A stretch of DNA of 64,000 bases, taken from positions 62,001 through 126,000 of the forward strand of contig CALEJF010000003.1 in the NCBI GenBank assembly GCA_937898625.1, written 5' to 3'. Under the pieces are notes generated by a model. The model did no database searches. It was not told the DNA's origin and saw nothing but the letters and a program-made list of their open reading frames with translations. The position numbers and the translations under genes were made by a program. The number at the start of each line of letters is the position of its first letter. The first letter of the stretch is position 1. This DNA is from an uncultured Clostridia bacterium. Lineage in GTDB: Bacteria > Bacillota > Clostridia > Oscillospirales > Acutalibacteraceae. Below are positions 25,151 through 33,559 of the stretch, piece by piece.

Positions 25151-26860
25151 ATGGATTTTCTTGAGATGTTATATGATGCAATTTACTTTGTGGGAATACA
25201 AACATTAAGATATGGAAAGAGATTTTTTCGTTGGTTATTGTCATTACTTTTGAAGCCTGTTAAGGCTGTTAGCACCTTAATTTTCACATTGATAATTATT
25301 ATCAACAAATTCGCATTAAAGACATTCCATAAAAGCGTGGAGGAGTTTAAAAATCTTATAAGTGATGCAAAAAATGTTTTTTCGGGTGTTTCAAACAAGG
25401 AAACTGAGAAGAAAAAATTATCTCACTATGTTTCTGTTGCCGTAAAACGATATAAACACGCTTTCGTTTATGTAATGAATTTTGTTGTTCCTGCTTTATC
25501 CTTGTTTTTGCTGTTGAATGTAATTGGATTTTGGGCGGATATGAATTATGCACTGGAAATCAGTCATAAAAATGAGGTTATCGGTTATGTTCAGAGTGAG
25601 GCAGTTTATAAAGAGGCAAAAAACCTTGCTTATGACAGACTTGATATAAGCTCTGATACGGTTGCTATTGTTGATGAAAATACAAAAGAAAGCCCTATAA
25701 TCGGGACTATGGAATATAAGATTGTTCCGGTGAAAAGGAGTCAGATAAATACAGCTGCAGAAATCTGTGATAAGCTTATTGCAAAATCTGATAGCAAAAT
25801 AACAAATGCCTGTGGAGTTTATATTAACGACGAATTTGTTTGTGCGGTAAAAAACGAAACAGACGCATTGGGTGTGTTTGACTCTATTCTTGCAGAAAAC
25901 GAAACCGGTGAAGCAAATGCTGTTGTAAGTTTTGTAGAAAACATCGACTATATTCAGGGCCTTTATCCTGATAATGAAAACACAATCAAGGATGCATCTT
26001 TTTTACAACAAAAACTCAAAACTAATAAAAGGGATGCAAAAAACTATACCGCGCAGGAAAACGATACCCTTTCCAAGGTGGCAGAAAAGTTCGGAATAAC
26101 AGTTTCAAGCCTTATGGAACTTAATCCCGGCGTTAAAGATGCATTAGAAGTCGGACAGGTACTTCTTGTGCAAAAGGAAGAGAAATATATACAAGTGCAG
26201 ACAACAAAAACGGAGCAAAAGGATGTAGAGATACCCTTTGAAACCATCAAGATTAATTCTGACACCTTGTATGTGGGTGACAACAGAACCGTTACAAAGG
26301 GACAAGAGGGTGTGGAAAGAGTTACTGAATTAGTAACATATATTGGTGGCAAAGTTGTTTCTTCAAAAGAGGTGTCTCGAACAGTAATCAAGGAATCTGT
26401 AAGCGAGAAAATCCATGTAGGAACAAAGAAGAGCCCTTATGCTTCAGGAGGAGCAGTATCTTTTGGAGGAAGATTTATCTGGCCTGCAATTGGTGCATTT
26501 CAAATATCGTCTTATTATGGATATCGCGACTTTGGTGATGGTTGGCACGACGGAATAGATATTGTCCGTCCCGGTGGAAGTATGGGATGTACAGTCGTGG
26601 CTGCCGAGAGCGGAACGGTTGTTCATTCAGGCTGGAAGAAAACAGCAGGATACTCGGTGCTTATTGACCACGGAAACGGAGTACAGACAAGATATTATCA
26701 TATGAAGCAGGGGTCCATTGTAGTGTCGGAAGGACAGAAAGTTTCCCGTGGACAGCCAATTGGGCAGATAGGGGCAACAGGCTATGTAACAGGACCACAT
26801 CTTCATTTTGAGGTAAGGATAAATGGTAAGTCTGTTAATCCTCTGCCATATTTAAAATAA
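25151..26860 (+). CDS. LysM-G5-M23 peptidoglycan endopeptidase, membrane anchored
   Basis: 569 residues. A basic N-terminal region with one hydrophobic stretch near 38-58 and a clear transmembrane helix near 115-138 precede the extracellular part: a stalk, LysM (about 299-342), G5 domain (about 346-422) and an M23 metallopeptidase domain (about 445-569). The zinc ligands H466 and D470 (HDGID) and H552 (HLHFE, with H550) are present, so it should be active in cutting peptide cross-links of peptidoglycan. ATG 25151 follows AAAGGAG (25133-25139); the GTG at 25139 overlaps that site and was rejected. The next gene begins 11 bases after the stop. Confidence 0.92.
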   Translation: MDFLEMLYDAIYFVGIQTLRYGKRFFRWLLSLLLKPVKAVSTLIFTLIIIINKFALKTFHKSVEEFKNLISDAKNVFSGVSNKETEKKKLSHYVSVAVKRYKHAFVYVMNFVVPALSLFLLLNVIGFWADMNYALEISHKNEVIGYVQSEAVYKEAKNLAYDRLDISSDTVAIVDENTKESPIIGTMEYKIVPVKRSQINTAAEICDKLIAKSDSKITNACGVYINDEFVCAVKNETDALGVFDSILAENETGEANAVVSFVENIDYIQGLYPDNENTIKDASFLQQKLKTNKRDAKNYTAQENDTLSKVAEKFGITVSSLMELNPGVKDALEVGQVLLVQKEEKYIQVQTTKTEQKDVEIPFETIKINSDTLYVGDNRTVTKGQEGVERVTELVTYIGGKVVSSKEVSRTVIKESVSEKIHVGTKKSPYASGGAVSFGGRFIWPAIGAFQISSYYGYRDFGDGWHDGIDIVRPGGSMGCTVVAAESGTVVHSGWKKTAGYSVLIDHGNGVQTRYYHMKQGSIVVSEGQKVSRGQPIGQIGATGYVTGPHLHFEVRINGKSVNPLPYLK

Positions 26861-26871
26861 GGTAGGTAAAA

Positions 26872-27591
26872 ATGGAACAGTTTATAATTGCAGGATTAAA
26901 AACTGAATACAAAGTTAAAGGTGAACTTTTGAAAACACGGTCAGAGAAATACCGTGGAGAGTTTGACAGTTCTGAAACTCAAATCAGACTTAACCTCAAA
27001 GATGAGTTCCTTAAAAGGAAGCAAGAGGAAATCCCATATCTTACAGAGGAAGAGCATGAGTATATGTGGACTGCAGAAGCCTTTTACAACGAGTTGATTA
27101 AGCACAACGGATTGATGCTACATTCCTCCTGTGTTGAAAAAGATGGGAAAGCATATCTTTTTTCGGCAAGAAGCGGAACAGGAAAATCAACTCATACCCA
27201 TTTGTGGGTTGAGAATTTGTCGGGAACAAGAATTATAAATGATGATAAACCCGCATTAGTGTGCGAAGATGGTAAGTGGTATGTGTGGGGGACACCTTTT
27301 TCAGGAAAAACAGACGAAAATGTCAATGTAAAAATACCTGTAAGGGGTATTACCTTTTTACACAGAAGCAAGGAAAACAGAATTGAGAAAATGCATCCTG
27401 CAAAAGCAGTTACTCACTTGCTTGAGCAGACAATAAATCCCGTAAACAGAGAAGTGGCTGAAAAAATGCTTGATTTGGCAGATTTGTTGTTAAGAAGTGT
27501 ACCGGTGTTCTCATTGGGTTGCAATATGGACCCTGAGGCTGCATCTGTCGCATATAACGGTATAGAGAGGTTGATAGAAAGTGAAGATTAA
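26872..27591 (+). CDS. HPr kinase/PEPCK-like ATP-binding protein (PqqD-associated)
   Basis: 239 residues. The Walker A loop G102-T-G-K-S-T107 is preceded by LMLHSSCVEKDGKAYLFSA, with an acidic pair D124-D125 (NDDKPAL) and RGITFLHRS near 158. This is the arrangement of the HprK C-terminal kinase/PEPCK fold. It lacks the HprK N-terminal domain and the full HprK signature, so it is unlikely to act on HPr. Similar proteins occur beside PqqD-like genes in peptide-modification clusters, where some phosphorylate the precursor. It is 11 bases after the M23 gene and overlaps the PqqD gene by 11 bases, so the three are one operon. Confidence 0.8.
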   Translation: MEQFIIAGLKTEYKVKGELLKTRSEKYRGEFDSSETQIRLNLKDEFLKRKQEEIPYLTEEEHEYMWTAEAFYNELIKHNGLMLHSSCVEKDGKAYLFSARSGTGKSTHTHLWVENLSGTRIINDDKPALVCEDGKWYVWGTPFSGKTDENVNVKIPVRGITFLHRSKENRIEKMHPAKAVTHLLEQTINPVNREVAEKMLDLADLLLRSVPVFSLGCNMDPEAASVAYNGIERLIESED

Positions 27592-27847
27592 AGAAGGCTT
27601 TATTTTAAAGGAAGTTGCAGGTAGCAAAATTGTTATTGCAACAGGCGAGCAAAGACTCAATTTCAGCGGAATCATTACTTTTAATGATGTAGGTGCTGAA
27701 GTTTTTAATATGCTTAACGGAACAAATTCTGTTGAGGAAATTGTTGCTAAAATTTCCAGTGATTATAATGCACCTTACGAGGTTGTAAAAAGCGATGTAG
27801 AAAAACTCATTGAAAAAATGAGAAAGCATAATCTTATTGAAGAATAA
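27581..27847 (+). CDS. PqqD-like peptide chaperone (RiPP recognition element type)
   Basis: 88 residues starting at GTG 27581, within the 3' end of the HprK-like gene. The predicted order is three short beta strands (ILKEVAGSKIVIATG, LNFSGIITFN) then helices (GAEVFNMLNG, SVEEIVAKISSDY, VVKSDVEKLIEKM), which matches PqqD. In known pathways PqqD binds the leader of a ribosomally made peptide and presents it to its modifying enzyme. No radical SAM, cyclase or protease gene is adjacent, so its partner is unknown. Confidence 0.82.
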   Translation: MKIKEGFILKEVAGSKIVIATGEQRLNFSGIITFNDVGAEVFNMLNGTNSVEEIVAKISSDYNAPYEVVKSDVEKLIEKMRKHNLIEE

Positions 27848-27865
27848 AAGAGCAGGACGAAAAAA

Positions 27866-29506
27866 ATGAAGGATAGGTCAGTTTTTAAGTGGATATATAC
27901 GAACTGTGGTGGTCGTATTAAAGAGGGTGTAGTGCTTGTGGCACTTAACGCCTGGTCTGCCGTTTGTGTAACTATATTTGCACTTCTGTCTCGTAAGGTT
28001 ATGGACAGTGCTCAGGTAGGGGATAAAGAGGCGTTGATAAGACATTCTGTTTATCTTCTCTTCCTGATTGTTTCCCAGATTATAGCACGAGTAGTTGCGT
28101 CGTTGGTGGAGGCAATAAGTCAGGGAAAATCAGAAATAGCCTTAAGAACAAGCGTTTTTTCGCGAATTCTTCAAGGAGAATATGCCGAGTATGTCGAAAG
28201 ACACAGCGGGGATATGATGACACGACTTGTTGCCGATGTTCAGATAGTCAGTGACAATTATGTTCATATTTTTCCGGCAATGATTGCTTATGTGGTACGA
28301 ATTGTAAGCGGTGCAATTGCCCTGTATCAGCTTGATAAGAACTTCGCTGCTATATTTATTTTATGTGGTATGTTGATTGTAGTTGTTGCCGTTCTTTCGA
28401 GAAAACATCTGAAAAGACTACATAACAGGGTGCAGGAAAAGGATTCAAAGGTGCGCTCCTTTATGCAGGAAATGCTTGAAAACCTTTTTGCTATAAAAGT
28501 TTTTGGAATAGAAGATGCAATCATAAAGTCATCAGTTAAGCAACAAAGAAAATTTTATCGTGAAAAAGTAAAGAAAAAAGGTTTTTCAATAATTGCGGGG
28601 ATTGGTTTTTCATTGGCTTTTGCAGCGGGATTTTTAGCGGCAGTAGCCTATGGTTCGTATGGTGTTCTTAACGGCACAATGACCTTTGGCGCCGTTGTTG
28701 CCATTGTTCAGCTTGTAAACCAGTTGCAGTCACCCATAGTTGGGGTTACAGGAGTTCTTCCTTCGTTTTTTGCTATGACCACTTCTGCTCAAAGACTTAT
28801 GGAAATTCATCCTATACAAAACGAGCGAGTTGAAGACATAGAAATTGAGTATAAAGATTTTATAAGAGTCAAGGTAAGGGATGCTGTTTTTGGATATGGT
28901 GACGAAAAGGTAATTTCAGATGCGTCATTCACAGTTAATAAAGGTGAGTTTATAGGAATTAAAGGTCCTTCGGGTTCAGGAAAATCTACGGTCTTGAAAC
29001 TTATAACAGGTCTGTATCCTGTCGACGAGGGAAGGGTTGTTATTGAAACGAAGGATGCTGAATATGACTGTAAACATACAAGAAAACTATTCTCGTTTGT
29101 GCCTCAGGGGAATATGCTTTTCAGCGGTACAATAAGAGAGAATTTAACAATTCTTCGACCACAGGCAACTGATGATGAAATAAGAGAGGCTCTTTCTGTG
29201 GCGTCTGCAGAATTTGCTTATAATCTTGATGGAGGATTGGATTTTGTTCTGGGAGAATCCGGACTTGGTATTTCCGAAGGACAGGCTCAAAGAATTGCTA
29301 TTGCAAGAGCTTTGTTGGGCGGAAACGGAATACTTCTTATGGATGAGTCAACAAGTGCTTTGGATGCCCAAACAGAGGAAAATGTAATTAATAATTTGAA
29401 ACAGATTACCGATTTAACAGTGCTTATTATCACGCACAGAGAGGCAGTTTTAGAAAAGTGTGACCGCCTTATCACTGTTGCCAACGGACGCATTGAAGAA
29501 AATTAA
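27866..29506 (+). CDS. ABC exporter, fused permease and ATPase
   Basis: 546 residues: six transmembrane helices (about 20-300) followed by an ATPase domain. Walker A is GPSGSGKST (367-375), the Q-loop region FSFVPQG, the signature GISEGQ (a variant of LSGGQ, near 466), Walker B ILLMDES (near 490) and the switch histidine in LIITHRE. This is the half-transporter layout of type I exporters, which dimerise. There is no N-terminal C39 peptidase. It starts 18 bases after PqqD, so a PqqD-linked peptide or cell-surface molecule is the expected cargo (inference). Confidence 0.93.
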   Translation: MKDRSVFKWIYTNCGGRIKEGVVLVALNAWSAVCVTIFALLSRKVMDSAQVGDKEALIRHSVYLLFLIVSQIIARVVASLVEAISQGKSEIALRTSVFSRILQGEYAEYVERHSGDMMTRLVADVQIVSDNYVHIFPAMIAYVVRIVSGAIALYQLDKNFAAIFILCGMLIVVVAVLSRKHLKRLHNRVQEKDSKVRSFMQEMLENLFAIKVFGIEDAIIKSSVKQQRKFYREKVKKKGFSIIAGIGFSLAFAAGFLAAVAYGSYGVLNGTMTFGAVVAIVQLVNQLQSPIVGVTGVLPSFFAMTTSAQRLMEIHPIQNERVEDIEIEYKDFIRVKVRDAVFGYGDEKVISDASFTVNKGEFIGIKGPSGSGKSTVLKLITGLYPVDEGRVVIETKDAEYDCKHTRKLFSFVPQGNMLFSGTIRENLTILRPQATDDEIREALSVASAEFAYNLDGGLDFVLGESGLGISEGQAQRIAIARALLGGNGILLMDESTSALDAQTEENVINNLKQITDLTVLIITHREAVLEKCDRLITVANGRIEEN

Positions 29507-29524
29507 ACTTCCATAAGTTTTTTG
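29505..29524 (+). terminator. weak Rho-independent terminator after the ABC exporter
   Basis: AAACTT CCAT AAGTTT forms a 6-bp AT-rich stem followed by TTT. It is weak, but a strong new promoter follows. Confidence 0.4.
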
Positions 29525-29534
29525 TCAAAAAATA

Positions 29535-29563
29535 TTGCAATACAAATAATGTTTTGATATAAT
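29535..29563 (+). promoter_or_regulatory. sigma-A promoter of the Wzz/BY-kinase gene
   Basis: TTGCAA (29535-29540), 17-base spacer, perfect TATAAT (29558-29563). Confidence 0.8.
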
Positions 29564-29604
29564 TAAATGAACTATAAAAAATACATAATTATAGGAGTAA
29601 TGAT

Positions 29605-31137
29605 ATGGAGTACAATACAAAAAACACTCAGGTTAACGAGGGCATTGACTTTCAAATCATAGCACAATATGCCGTTCGTATTTTTCAGAAATGGTGGGCG
29701 ATTTTGCTTAGTGCAGTTATCTGCGCAAGTATTGGCTTTATTATTGCGAAGGTAACGTATGTTCCTATGTATAGTTGTACAATGGAATTTGCTGTAAGCA
29801 ACAGAGCAGAAAACACAAACTCAGCAGGTCAAACATCTTCTGATATCAGTGCAAGTAACATGTTGGCGAAAAACTATCTTCGTCTTACAACATCTCCTGA
29901 CTTTATGAACACTGTTGCAAGTAAAACAGGTTACAAAGTAAATGGCGAGGCACTCACAGGTAAAGATGTTAAGAGAATGGTTAAGTCATCACATATTGAA
30001 GACACATCATTTATTGCAGTTTCAATTACATCATCAAATCCTGATGTCTCTTTTGCAGTTGCAACAAGTTATGTAAATAACTTTGAAAACTTCGCAAAGG
30101 AAATTTTGCCAAGCACAACAGCAAAGGTTTCTGAATATCCTGTAAAACCTGATGAAGCAAATGCAAATAACACAACACTTTTATACTCTCTTTTAGGCTT
30201 TGTATTTGGTGCAGCTATTGTAATGCTTGCTATCTGTATCATCATCTTTATTAAGGATACAGTTAAGGTTCCTGACGATATTACAAATAAACTCAGCCAG
30301 AAAATTATTGGTTCTGTTGTTCACCTCAAGAAGCCTTCTGAAAATAAGAGTCTTCTTATCACAGATAAAAAGACAGGATTTATGTTTATTGAATCCTTTA
30401 AGCTTATCCGTACAAAGCTTGAAAATATCGCAAAGCGTCACGATTATAAAGTCTTCGTTTTCACAAGTGCTATGGAGAACGAAGGTAAAACAACAATCGC
30501 AACAAATACTGCTCTTGCTCTTGCAAAGACAGGAAAATCAGTTCTCTTGATTGATGCTGACCTTCGTAAACCATCAGTTTACAAAGAACTTGGTGTTTCA
30601 GTTGGTGGCGATTTAGGTCTTCCCGGTGTTGTTTCAGGCGAAAGAACATTGAGTGACTCAATTAAGTATTTTGAAAAGTTCAATCTCTTCCTTTTGGTTA
30701 CAAGCCAACCAATTGCTGAATCAGCAGAACTTTTGTCAGCTGACGAAATGTCAGAAGTTATGGATGCTGTAAGAAGTGAGTTTGACTACATCATTATTGA
30801 TACTCCTCCTGCAGGTCTTGTTGCTGACGCAAGTATTATTGCTCAGTATGCTGACGCTAATGTTATGGTTGTTCGTAGAGACCGTTCATCAATGCGTAGA
30901 ATCAGAAGAACAATTGACGATATGTCAGGTACAGGTAAAGAGGTTGTTGGTTGTATTTATAACGATGCTGAAAACGGTACTGTTTTTGACTTCATTAAGA
31001 AGAATAAGAAGGGCAAAAAAGGTTACGGATACGGATACGGTTACGGCTATGGTTATGGATACGGTTATGGTTACGGCTATGGTTATGGCAGTGACCACGA
31101 AAAAAGCAAAACATCTAAATCCAAAAGCAAGAAATAA
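29605..31137 (+). CDS. Wzz-BY-kinase fusion with (Gly-Tyr)11 tail, capsule/exopolysaccharide regulator
   Basis: 510 residues. A chain-length-determinant (Wzz) domain with transmembrane helices near 35-53 and 195-217 is fused to a bacterial tyrosine kinase domain: Walker A N-E293-G-K-T-T297, Walker A' LLIDADLRKPS (D317, D319) and Walker B IIIDTPPAGL. In most Firmicutes these are two proteins (CpsC/CpsD); the one-chain form is more usual in Gram-negatives. The C-terminus, which carries the autophosphorylated tyrosine cluster in this family, is (GY)11 at residues 473-494, then a Lys/Ser tail. It should control polysaccharide polymerisation and export. No glycosyltransferases lie beside it. Confidence 0.92.
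   Translation: MEYNTKNTQVNEGIDFQIIAQYAVRIFQKWWAILLSAVICASIGFIIAKVTYVPMYSCTMEFAVSNRAENTNSAGQTSSDISASNMLAKNYLRLTTSPDFMNTVASKTGYKVNGEALTGKDVKRMVKSSHIEDTSFIAVSITSSNPDVSFAVATSYVNNFENFAKEILPSTTAKVSEYPVKPDEANANNTTLLYSLLGFVFGAAIVMLAICIIIFIKDTVKVPDDITNKLSQKIIGSVVHLKKPSENKSLLITDKKTGFMFIESFKLIRTKLENIAKRHDYKVFVFTSAMENEGKTTIATNTALALAKTGKSVLLIDADLRKPSVYKELGVSVGGDLGLPGVVSGERTLSDSIKYFEKFNLFLLVTSQPIAESAELLSADEMSEVMDAVRSEFDYIIIDTPPAGLVADASIIAQYADANVMVVRRDRSSMRRIRRTIDDMSGTGKEVVGCIYNDAENGTVFDFIKKNKKGKKGYGYGYGYGYGYGYGYGYGYGYGSDHEKSKTSKSKSKK
31021..31086 (+). repeat. in-frame 6-bp tandem repeat encoding (Gly-Tyr)11
   Basis: Eleven GGNTAY units in a row. Codon use varies (GGT/GGA/GGC, TAC/TAT), so the peptide repeat seems maintained by selection and not only by recent slippage. 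Confidence 0.9.
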
Positions 31138-31158
31138 TCTTACTTAAAATTTTATTCA

Positions 31159-31193
31159 GCTCGCAGACGGATGGTAAACATCTGTCTGTGGGC
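31159..31193 (+). other. stem-loop between the BY-kinase and MATE genes
   Basis: GCTCGCAGACGGATG pairs with CATCTGTCTGTGGGC around GTAAA, about 14 pairs with G-U pairs and one mismatch. The following ATAATTTATG is not a T run. Either a poor terminator or a processing hairpin; no promoter for the MATE gene is obvious. Confidence 0.55.
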
Positions 31194-31221
31194 ATAATTT
31201 ATGTAAAAAAGGAAATAAAAA

Positions 31222-32604
31222 ATGGCAGAAACAAAATTTATTCCACCACAAGAGAATAAGATGGGCACAATGCCAATAGGTAGACTTTTGGCAACAATGT
31301 CAACACCTATGATGATTTCAATGTTGGTTCAGGCTTTTTACAATATTGTGGATAGTGTGTTTGTATCCCAAATAAGCGAAGATGCACTTAATGCGGTTTC
31401 TTTAGCCTTTCCCTTACAACAGTTGATTATTGCTGTTTGTGGAGGCACGGCAGTTGGTATGAATGCCTTACTCTCCCGTTCCCTTGGTGCGAAACAGTTT
31501 GACAGAGCGAATAAAATTGCAAACTCAGGCATTTTTCTTTTTTTGTGTAGTTCAGTAGTGTTTTCAATTGTTGGAATTTTCTTGTCAAAACCCTTCTTTT
31601 TAGCACAAACGGATGTCCCACAGATAGTTAAATACGGCACGGACTATGCCTCTGTCTGCCTTGGTTGCTCAATTGGTATATGCAGTCAGTTTTGCTTTGA
31701 AAAACTTTTACAATCAACAGGTAGAACAACGCTTTCAATGATTGCACAGCTTGTAGGAGCAGTTATTAATATTGTTCTTGACCCAATACTTATTTTTGGA
31801 CTTTTGGGTATGCCTCGACTTGAGGTTTTGGGTGCGGCAATAGCAACGGTGACAGGGCAGATTGTTGCGGCAATTCTTGCAGTTATTTTTAATATTAAAT
31901 TTAACAAGGATATTCACATAAGTTTTAAACTAATTCGTTGGGATTCAAATATTATAAAGGATATTTATAAAATCGGTTTACCATCGATTATAATGCAGTC
32001 CATAGGTTCAGTAATGACTTTCTGTATGAATAAAATTTTGCTTTCCTTTACCACAACAGCAACTGCTGTTTTTGGAAGTTATTTCAAACTGCAGAGTTTT
32101 GTGTTTATGCCTATTTTCGGACTCAACAACGGAATGGTACCGATAATTGCATATAACTATGGTGCAAAAAGATATGACCGAGTAAAGAAAACGATTACCA
32201 TTACGATAATAACGGCGATAAGCATAATGTTTGTAGGATTTATGGCTTTTGAGTTAATTCCTCACATATTGCTATCGTTCTTTAATGCTTCAAAAGAAAT
32301 GCTAAAAATAGGTGTTCCTGCACTGAAAATAATCGGCACACATTATCTGCTTGCAGGTTTTTGTATTATTGCAGGTTCGGTATGTCAGGCAATTGGAAAA
32401 CCCGTGCATAGTCTGATTGTGTCCGTTTGTCGACAACTTGTGGTGCTTTTACCATCAGCTTGGCTTTTAGCACAGAGTGGCAGATTGGAACTTGTTTGGT
32501 TCTGTTTCCCTATTGCAGAGAGTGTTTCCTTTGTTATGAGTTCATTATTCCTGAGCAAGACAATGCACAGAGCAAAGGAAAAAATGAAAGATATTATAAT
32601 ATGA
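31222..32604 (+). CDS. MATE-family efflux transporter
   Basis: 460 residues, about 12 transmembrane segments, full length for MATE. Motifs include TPMMISMLVQAFYNIVDSVFV, NMNALLSR-like GMNALLSRSLG, and NNGMVPIIAYNYGAKRYDR at the start of the second half. Probably exports cationic drugs or metabolites by an Na+ or H+ gradient. It differs clearly from the MATE protein at 601. ATG 31222 follows AAAGGAAATAAAAA. Confidence 0.9.
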   Translation: MAETKFIPPQENKMGTMPIGRLLATMSTPMMISMLVQAFYNIVDSVFVSQISEDALNAVSLAFPLQQLIIAVCGGTAVGMNALLSRSLGAKQFDRANKIANSGIFLFLCSSVVFSIVGIFLSKPFFLAQTDVPQIVKYGTDYASVCLGCSIGICSQFCFEKLLQSTGRTTLSMIAQLVGAVINIVLDPILIFGLLGMPRLEVLGAAIATVTGQIVAAILAVIFNIKFNKDIHISFKLIRWDSNIIKDIYKIGLPSIIMQSIGSVMTFCMNKILLSFTTTATAVFGSYFKLQSFVFMPIFGLNNGMVPIIAYNYGAKRYDRVKKTITITIITAISIMFVGFMAFELIPHILLSFFNASKEMLKIGVPALKIIGTHYLLAGFCIIAGSVCQAIGKPVHSLIVSVCRQLVVLLPSAWLLAQSGRLELVWFCFPIAESVSFVMSSLFLSKTMHRAKEKMKDIII

Positions 32605-32610
32605 CAAACA

Positions 32611-32646
32611 AAAAGGTAGAAACCGTTGAGATTTCTACCTTTTATT
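32611..32646. terminator. bidirectional terminator between MATE and DUF3472-like genes
   Basis: AAAAGGTAGAAA / TTTCTACCTTTT, a 12-bp stem with loop CCGTTGAGA; T-rich on both strands outside the stem. Confidence 0.85.
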
Positions 32647-32648
32647 AT

Positions 32649-33548
32649 TTATTTCAACGTTTCCTTTGCAGGGTAAGTTTTGTCAGTTGGAGTATCGTCG
32701 TATCCACCTGACTGAATCCATATGGAATTCCCTTTGTTTTTGTAATCACAGTCAAAGGAAATATTTTCCATAGCACCATTTTCCCAAGTTGCGTCGCTGG
32801 TAGGAAAAAAAGAGTTGGTGATTTCACATTCCGTCCAAGTTTCCCAAATATCGGTATCAGCAAGCAATCCGCCTGCATTTCTCACCTCGCAACTGCGACG
32901 ACGATTGTTGAAGGCAAAATCCTCCTGAAAAACATGAGTTACTTCAAATCGATGGGCTTCAACAGGATAACTGACAGATGCAGTTTTTATCCATTCACCA
33001 TTTTCTTCCTTTACAAATTGAGTAAAATATGTTGTTTCATTTTCATAGTGTCTTTCAATTTTCATTGAGTACCAAGTGTCAACTTTCCAATCATAGGAGG
33101 TGTACACCTGTTTGCCTTCACCTTCGCCACCAAAATCACCGTGATAGCCATCAAGTGAAAATTCAACGGTGGGCTTTGTGCCATCAGGCAAATCCCATAG
33201 AGAAAACAAAAGAATATGTTGTCCTAAAAAGTTTTGAAATCCTGCATAACCATAGGACCAATTGTGAACAGCCCAATAGGTATCCCATGCATCTTCTGTA
33301 CATTTCCAATCTATGGTAACGGCATCAAACTCGGAGTTTTCGGAATACCATAACACATACATATTGGGAGCATGTCTTAAAAGCCGTGATGGGAATATAT
33401 TTTCTTTCGTTGTGGGTTCTGTTGTAGCAGTGGTTTCGGTTGTATTTGCAGTTTCACTTTTTAGGTTTTTCCAGAGAAACACTCCTGAAAATGAAAGGGC
33501 AACTAAAAGAAATAAAAGAATTGAATAAATAAGAATCTTTTTATTCAT
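32649..33548 (-). CDS. DUF3472-like secreted/membrane-anchored protein
   Basis: 299 residues. An N-terminal transmembrane anchor (about 5-27) and a Thr/Glu linker (TTETTATTEPTT) precede an extracellular beta-rich domain heavy in W, Y and G, with GFQNFLGQHILLFSLWDLPDG, GEGEGKQVYTSYDWKVDTWYSMKIE and a second half around NAGGLLADTDIW. This resembles the DUF3472 family of jelly-roll, possibly carbohydrate-binding proteins. ATG 33548 is chosen over GTG 33554. It starts 11 bases after galU, suggesting a cell-envelope context. Confidence 0.7.
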   Translation of the reverse strand: MNKKILIYSILLFLLVALSFSGVFLWKNLKSETANTTETTATTEPTTKENIFPSRLLRHAPNMYVLWYSENSEFDAVTIDWKCTEDAWDTYWAVHNWSYGYAGFQNFLGQHILLFSLWDLPDGTKPTVEFSLDGYHGDFGGEGEGKQVYTSYDWKVDTWYSMKIERHYENETTYFTQFVKEENGEWIKTASVSYPVEAHRFEVTHVFQEDFAFNNRRRSCEVRNAGGLLADTDIWETWTECEITNSFFPTSDATWENGAMENISFDCDYKNKGNSIWIQSGGYDDTPTDKTYPAKETLK

Positions 33549-33559
33549 ATACACCGTGA

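Noticed and set aside
25109..25165. 18-codon ORF (starts MSNYVIFYERSD) just before the M23 peptidase, considered as a peptide precursor
   Set aside because: It overlaps the M23 start codon and its ribosome site, has no ribosome site of its own and no core-peptide features.
31021..31086. Short tandem DNA repeats considered as a CRISPR-like or VNTR non-coding array
   Set aside because: The units are in frame within the BY-kinase gene and encode Gly-Tyr; there are no spacers.
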